DNA of 64,000 nt, from NCBI GenBank assembly GCA_016845145.1, contig JAERTE010000018.1:162794-226793 (forward strand), read 5' to 3'. Under the pieces are notes generated by a model. It was not told the origin of the DNA and made no database searches. It saw nothing but the letters and a program-made list of their open reading frames with translations. Source of the DNA: Rhodospirillaceae bacterium. Its GTDB lineage: Bacteria > Pseudomonadota > Alphaproteobacteria > Rhodospirillales > Casp-alpha2. Both the position numbers and the translations under genes were made by a program. Every line of letters begins with the position of its first letter. Positions within the stretch are counted from its first letter, which is position 1. Below, piece after piece: positions 59,088 to 64,000 of the stretch.

Positions 59088-60497
59088 ATGGAGAAGAACT
59101 GCGATATCCTGATCAAGGGCGGTACGGTTTTTGACGGATCCGGCACACCGGGGGTTGCGGCCGACGTGGCAGTCGAGGGCAAGCTCATCACAGCCGTTGG
59201 CGATCTGGCGGATTGGACGGCGCGGGAAATCGTCGATGTTGCGGGCAAGGCGGTGGCACCCGGTTTCATCGATGCTCATACGCACGACGATCTGGCGGTG
59301 ATCGAGCAGCCGGAACTGCGCTACAAGGTGTGCCAAGGCGTGACCACGGTGGTCGTCGGAAATTGCGGATTGAGCCCCGCACCCTTGGGCCCGCGCCAGG
59401 AAGACATTGCGCCGTTCACGATCTTTCGCGGCAAGGACGCATCGCCGGGCGGTGCGCCGCGTTACCCGACATTCGGCGCTTATCTCGACGGCATCAAACA
59501 CGCGCAGCCATGGGTGCATGTGGTGACGTTGGTCGGCCACAACACTTTGCGCGCGGCGGTCATGGACGACCTATTCCGCCCCGCCAATGGTGACGAGATA
59601 TCCGCCATGCAGGCCCATGTTGAAGAGGCCATGAGCGCCGGTGCGGACGGGTTTTCCACGGGCCTTGCTTATCCGCCGGGCCTGCCTGCACCGACTGAGG
59701 AAGTCATTGCCCTGGCGGAAGTCACGGCCAGTCACGGCGGCATTTACTGTACGCACATGCGCGACGAAGGGTTGGGGTTGCTCGATTCCATCGACGAGAC
59801 GCTGGATATCGGCAGGCGCGCCAAGCTTTCGGTGGTGATCTCGCACCACAAGTGCTCGGGCAAGGTCGCATGGGGTCTTTCGAAACAAACGCTTCCGCGC
59901 ATCGACGAGGGCGCCAAGACGCAAGAGGTGCATTTCGACCTTTATCCCTATACCGCCAGTTCTACCGGTCTGATGGCCGATTGGGTGGAAGAGGCGGAAC
60001 GGGTGATGATTGCCGGTTCCGAGCCGGTGCCCGAGGCGGCTGGACGCGACTTGGCCGAACTTGCCGCTGAATGGGGATGCACGGTGCCCGAGGCCGTTGA
60101 ACGCCTGCATCCGGCGCGGGCCATCTATTTCAAGATGGACGAAGCCGACCTTGAACGTATCTTGGCGCATCCGCGCTGCATGATCGGTTCGGACGGTTTG
60201 CCTGGTGATCGCCATCCGCACCCGCGCCTTTGGGGAACGTTTCCGCGTGTTCTGGGGCGTTATGTGCGTGAGCGCGGCGTCATCGACCTGGCGACGGCGG
60301 TTCATAAAATGACCGGCCTGACGGCCCGAGTGTTCGGGCTTGAAAGGCGCGGCATCCTGGCGCCGGGCAACATTGCCGATGTGGTGGTGTTTGATCCCGA
60401 AACGGTCATCGACCGCGCCGATTATGAAAACCCGGTCCGGCTGCCCGATGGCATTGAGCGGGTGATCATTGGCGGTGAGGTGCGCTATGAACACTAA
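59088..60497 (+). CDS. D-aminoacylase / N-acyl-D-amino-acid deacylase family amidohydrolase
   Basis: VAPGFIDAHTHDDLAV; GVTTVVVGNCGLSPAP; YCTHMRDEG; IGSDGLPGDRHPHPRLWGTFPRVLGRYV. Confidence 0.92.
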   Translation: MEKNCDILIKGGTVFDGSGTPGVAADVAVEGKLITAVGDLADWTAREIVDVAGKAVAPGFIDAHTHDDLAVIEQPELRYKVCQGVTTVVVGNCGLSPAPLGPRQEDIAPFTIFRGKDASPGGAPRYPTFGAYLDGIKHAQPWVHVVTLVGHNTLRAAVMDDLFRPANGDEISAMQAHVEEAMSAGADGFSTGLAYPPGLPAPTEEVIALAEVTASHGGIYCTHMRDEGLGLLDSIDETLDIGRRAKLSVVISHHKCSGKVAWGLSKQTLPRIDEGAKTQEVHFDLYPYTASSTGLMADWVEEAERVMIAGSEPVPEAAGRDLAELAAEWGCTVPEAVERLHPARAIYFKMDEADLERILAHPRCMIGSDGLPGDRHPHPRLWGTFPRVLGRYVRERGVIDLATAVHKMTGLTARVFGLERRGILAPGNIADVVVFDPETVIDRADYENPVRLPDGIERVIIGGEVRYEH

Positions 60498-61545
60498 CGC
60501 GGACCTGCCGCCGAAAGTCTCCGGCCCTTCCGTGTGGTACGGCCCCGACGTAGCCGCTGCCGGCGACTGGCTGGTGACGCTGAGCGAGCCGCAAGTGGAA
60601 GAGATCGAGGCTGCGGCTAAAGCCCTGATCGAACGCGATGTCGAGGTCGCCGCCATCAACCGGGATGCTTTTCCCTTGCCTCAAACAGCGCCCGTGATTG
60701 CCGAGGCGCTGCTGCAATGCCTGCATGGGCGCGGCTTCGTGGCGCTGCGCGGGCTCAAACCCTATGCCGACGATATCCGCATGGCGGCAAGCATGTATTA
60801 TGGCATCGGCACCCATATGGGCAGTGCGCGCTCGCAGAACGGCAAGGGCCATGTGCTGGGCCACGTCTGCGATCTGGGCCTGTCGACGACAGACGGGAGC
60901 GTGCGCATCTACCAGACCACCGAGCGCCAGAACTACCATACCGATTCGTGCGACGTGGTGGGCTTGATGTGCCTGCGCGGCGCCAAGTCGGGCGGGCTTT
61001 CGGGGCTGGTCTCCTCCATGACCATCTACAACGAGATGTACGACACCCGGCCCGATTTGCTGGCGGAACTTCTCAAACCCATGGCGACTGATCGCAGAGG
61101 CGAGATCACCGCCGACGGCCGCGCGTATTTCGAAATCCCCGTGTTCAATCACCATCAAGGCTATCTGTCGGGTCTCTACGCACCGCACTACATCCGATCC
61201 GCGCCCAGGCTCGACGGCGTGCCGCCGTTGACCGACGCGCAAAACGAAGCTTTGGATATGCTCGATGCGCTTGCCGATGATCCCAGGCTTCATATCGAGT
61301 TTGCGCTGGAGCCGGGCGATCTGTTGTTCGTGCACAATCACACCATCATGCACGACCGCACGGCCTATGAAGAGTGGGGCGAGCCCGCGCGCCGCCGGCA
61401 TCTGCTGCGGCTGTGGCTCGCGGTCCCCGGTGCGCGCCCGTTGCCTGATGTTTATGCCGAGCGCTACGGCAAGGTAACCATCGGCGACCGGGGCGGGGTT
61501 ATCGTGCCCGGCAGTGAGTTGAACGCGCCGCTGGAGCCGGTTTAG
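60487..61545 (+). CDS. TauD/TfdA-family Fe(II)/2-oxoglutarate-dependent dioxygenase
   Basis: NYHTDSCDVVGLMCLRGAKSGG; FVHNHTIMHDRTAYEEW; RRHLLRLWLAVP. Confidence 0.9.
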   Translation: MNTNADLPPKVSGPSVWYGPDVAAAGDWLVTLSEPQVEEIEAAAKALIERDVEVAAINRDAFPLPQTAPVIAEALLQCLHGRGFVALRGLKPYADDIRMAASMYYGIGTHMGSARSQNGKGHVLGHVCDLGLSTTDGSVRIYQTTERQNYHTDSCDVVGLMCLRGAKSGGLSGLVSSMTIYNEMYDTRPDLLAELLKPMATDRRGEITADGRAYFEIPVFNHHQGYLSGLYAPHYIRSAPRLDGVPPLTDAQNEALDMLDALADDPRLHIEFALEPGDLLFVHNHTIMHDRTAYEEWGEPARRRHLLRLWLAVPGARPLPDVYAERYGKVTIGDRGGVIVPGSELNAPLEPV

Positions 61546-62717
61546 ACACCAATCACCCCATCCGCCGCCAGCGCCTCGATTTCCTCAAGCTTGAACCCGA
61601 GCTCGCCCAAAATCTCTCGCGTGTGTTGGCCGATGCGGGGCGCGATGGCATCTGGCGAAGCGGCATCGATACCCGCCATGCCCGGTACGTTGGGCACCGG
61701 CCAGGGCTCGCTTGATCCCGGTTGTTCGAGCCACGAAATCAAGCCTGCCGCCTCGACTTGGGGATGATGCACGAACTCGCGGTAACCCTGAACCACCTCG
61801 TTCTGAATGCCGGCTTCCGTCAGCCGCTCGCGCCAGTGCTCGGACGGCTGGGCGGCGACAATCCGGCGCATCTGCCCGATGAGGTCTTCAGCGTTCTCGA
61901 CCCGCCCGGCGGCGGTTTGAAAGCGCTGGTCATCGGCCCAATCGGCGCGGCCCAGCACGCGTGCCAGCTCCACGAAATCGTGGTCGCGGATAACGACAAT
62001 CTGCAGCCAGCCGTCGGCGGTTTGGAAAATGCCGTTCGGCACCATGGGCGGCTTGAACGGCCCGTCGCGGTAGCCGCTCATCAGCCGGACGGCTTGCAGG
62101 TTGGCCGACGCCTCCATCAAACTCACATCGATACGCCGCCCCGCGCCGCCCTGTAGCCTCGAATAAAGTGCCGCCGCCACGGCCTGCTGGGCGTAGAGCG
62201 CCGTCGCCATGTCGTTGACGATGTTGGGCGTGCGGTGCGGAATGCCGTCGGGCCCGGTGTTCTCCGACATGAACCCCGTGAAGGCTTGCAAAACGGGGTC
62301 CATGGCCGGTTTGTCTTTCAGGGGCCCGACCTGCCCGAAGCCCGATACCGACACATAGATCAGCGCCGGATTGACCGCGCTCAGCCGCTCGTAGGAAAAC
62401 CCCAGCCGATCGATGACGCCGGGGCGAAATCCCTCCAAGAACACATCCGCATCCGCCACCAGCCTGTCGACAATGGCGCGGCCATCGGCGGATTTGAGAT
62501 CGACGGCCAGGGCGCGTTTACCCATGTTGGCGGGGATCGAAAAGGCGGTGTTGTCGCCATAGGCCGGCGCCAAATGCCGTCCCCAATCGCCGTCCAGGGG
62601 CTCCACCTTGACCACCTCGGCGCCATGGCGGCCCAGCAGCATGCCGCAGTACGGCCCGGCGACGCCCTGGCTCAAATCCACAACCTTGAGGTCCGCGTAA
62701 GGTTTCTCGAAACTCAT
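61542..62717 (-). CDS. CaiB/BaiF-family CoA transferase
   Basis: VVDLSQGVAGPYCGMLLGRHGAEVVKVEPLDGDWGR; VFLEGFRPGVIDRLGFSYE. Confidence 0.95.
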   Translation of the reverse strand: MSFEKPYADLKVVDLSQGVAGPYCGMLLGRHGAEVVKVEPLDGDWGRHLAPAYGDNTAFSIPANMGKRALAVDLKSADGRAIVDRLVADADVFLEGFRPGVIDRLGFSYERLSAVNPALIYVSVSGFGQVGPLKDKPAMDPVLQAFTGFMSENTGPDGIPHRTPNIVNDMATALYAQQAVAAALYSRLQGGAGRRIDVSLMEASANLQAVRLMSGYRDGPFKPPMVPNGIFQTADGWLQIVVIRDHDFVELARVLGRADWADDQRFQTAAGRVENAEDLIGQMRRIVAAQPSEHWRERLTEAGIQNEVVQGYREFVHHPQVEAAGLISWLEQPGSSEPWPVPNVPGMAGIDAASPDAIAPRIGQHTREILGELGFKLEEIEALAADGVIGV

Positions 62718-62866
62718 AAAACTTTTCACCCCCTGAAATCGAATGCCGACGGCGGTTGGCGTGCCGGGACGGAACCACCATAATGCCCCGGCCTGTGCGA
62801 GCCAAACACCAAGCGGGCGCGAGCCAAACAGGAGGGGCGGGACTTGCACGACTTTATGATCGCCGA

Positions 62867-63760
62867 ATGAAAAACCCGGATTCCCGTTCCGCTACGCTGT
62901 TGGGCATGCTGTGCATGACGTCCGGCGCCATGCTGCTGGCCACCAACGACGCCATCACCAAGTGGCTGATCACCGAATTTCATGTCGGCGAGATCATGGC
63001 GTTTCGCGGCATCTGGGCGTTTCCGGTTTTGGGCGTGCTGGTCTATTTCAACGGCGGCGTCAAAACGCTGCGCCTGAACCGCCCCAAGGCCGTGTGGGGC
63101 CGCGCCGTGGTGGCGTTTGGGGTCAGCGTTCTGGTGACGGTTTCGTTCATCAACCTGCCCTTGGCGGAAGCCGCGGCGCTGATCTTCATGAGCCCGATTT
63201 TTCTCACCGCCTTCGCGCCCTTGATGCTGGGCGAGCACGTCGGCATCTGGCGCTGGACCGCGGTGCTGCTGGGGTTCGTCGGTGTGCTGATGATGATCCA
63301 GCCGGGCGCGGAGGGGTTCAACGCCTGGGTATTCTTCCCGTTGGCGGCCGCCGCCTGCTCGGCAACGCGCGATATCATCACCCGCAAAATGGGCACCCAC
63401 GACAGTGCGACCGCGGTGATGGTCTATACCTCCATCGTGGCGCTGATCGGCGGCGCGGCCACACTGCCTTTTAGCCCGCTTCTCGGCGGCTTCCACTGGC
63501 CGACCCTGACGCAATGGGGCTGGTTCGCGCTCGCCGGCACGTTTGTCAGCTTAGCCCACCTGCTGATCGTCAAGGCCCTGCAACTGGCGGCGGGGGCGGT
63601 GGTGTCGCCGTTGAAATACCTGTCGTTGGTGTGGTCGGCGATCATCGGCTATTTGGTCTGGGGTGATGTGCCCGACGCGCTGAAGGTGGCGGGCGCGGCC
63701 TTGGTGGTCGTCGCGGGCCTTCTCATTTTGTACCGCGAGACCCGGCGTCGGACTGGGTAA
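62867..63760 (+). CDS. EamA/DMT-family permease
   Basis: About ten TM segments; MAFRGIWAFPVLG; EAAALIFMSPIFLTAFAPLMLGEHVGIWRWTAVLLGFVGVLMMIQPG. Confidence 0.93.
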   Translation: MKNPDSRSATLLGMLCMTSGAMLLATNDAITKWLITEFHVGEIMAFRGIWAFPVLGVLVYFNGGVKTLRLNRPKAVWGRAVVAFGVSVLVTVSFINLPLAEAAALIFMSPIFLTAFAPLMLGEHVGIWRWTAVLLGFVGVLMMIQPGAEGFNAWVFFPLAAAACSATRDIITRKMGTHDSATAVMVYTSIVALIGGAATLPFSPLLGGFHWPTLTQWGWFALAGTFVSLAHLLIVKALQLAAGAVVSPLKYLSLVWSAIIGYLVWGDVPDALKVAGAALVVVAGLLILYRETRRRTG

Positions 63761-63776
63761 GTCATCACAAAAAAGG

Positions 63777-63800
63777 TGACGGACCGAACCCAATTCCTCA
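63777..63800. repeat. Dispersed intergenic motif copy 2
   Basis: TGACGGACCGAACCCAATTCCTCA. Confidence 0.65.
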
Positions 63801-63812
63801 TCGATTAAATCC

Positions 63813-63847
63813 GTCATGCGCGGACTTGATCCGCGTATCCACGTCTT
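63813..63847. repeat. Palindromic intergenic repeat of common alphaproteobacterial type
   Basis: GTCATGCGCGGACTTGATCCGCGTATCCACGTCTT; TGCGCGGA/TCCGCGTA arms; resembles GTCATGCCCGGACTTGATCCGGGCATCCACG repeats. Confidence 0.7.
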
Positions 63848-63902
63848 TCTTCCCGCATGCGCCAATTTACGCAGTTCACTCAAAAACGGTGCGTCTAAGT
63901 TA

Positions 63903-63955
63903 TTGATTTACCTAACACATCGGTTTTTTTGACGAAACGAACCCAATTTTCTCAT
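63903..63955. repeat. Dispersed intergenic motif copy 3
   Basis: ATTGATTT-N20-TGACGAAACGAACCCAATTTTCTCAT; same spacing of ATTGATTT to TGACG as copy 1. Confidence 0.7.
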
Positions 63956-64000
63956 TACTGAAACGGCGGGGTGTTTATCAAGAGCACCCCCCACCCTGAC

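Noticed and set aside
59571-60659. 362-aa ORF antisense to the D-aminoacylase
   Set aside because: Shadow ORF with no domain-like motifs; the sense frame is clearly coding.
60466-61401. 311-aa ORF antisense to the TauD-like gene
   Set aside because: Shadow ORF; the sense frame has catalytic motifs.
63551-63883. 110-aa ORF with KTWIRGSSPRMT
   Set aside because: This peptide is the typical spurious translation of an intergenic palindromic repeat; it also overlaps the EamA permease in antisense.

Overview
The window (about 64 kb, high GC) appears to be chromosomal DNA of an alphaproteobacterium; the taxonomy is inferred from gene content only. Left part (1-17.2 kb): a heme-cd1 nitrite reductase (nir) region with a cytochrome b/ferredoxin/MvhD-like fusion, bacteriohemerythrin, ALA synthase, a Crp/Fnr regulator with a perfect FNR-type box, NnrS, a cupredoxin, a NapC/NirT fusion cytochrome, nirS, and divergent nirE-C-F-D-L-G-H-J-N. 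Next (17.5-23.1 kb): a multi-component phosphorelay (REC, REC-PP2C, hybrid HK-REC-REC-Hpt, stand-alone 5TMR). Then (23.3-27.4 kb) the most interesting locus: a secreted peptide made almost entirely of MMKKEx repeats, an OmpR-type two-component system, and an exported MsrA-MsrB fusion. The peptide and msrAB promoters share three iterated 11-bp half-sites. I propose a two-component-controlled methionine-sink/repair system for reactive oxidants. Further right: a solute-binding protein followed by a sensor kinase with a C-terminal hemerythrin domain, a CDF transporter, a GldA/F/G-like ABC cluster, assorted metabolic genes, a frameshifted c'-like cytochrome, a GntR-controlled divergent cluster (two cytosolic GGT-like enzymes versus TTT transporter, split TPP decarboxylase and ALDH), a CysH-CysC fusion, and a dispersed short repeat. 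No rRNA, CRISPR, prophage or IS element was recognised, and I saw no tRNA. All domain calls come from reading motifs by eye; no database search was run.
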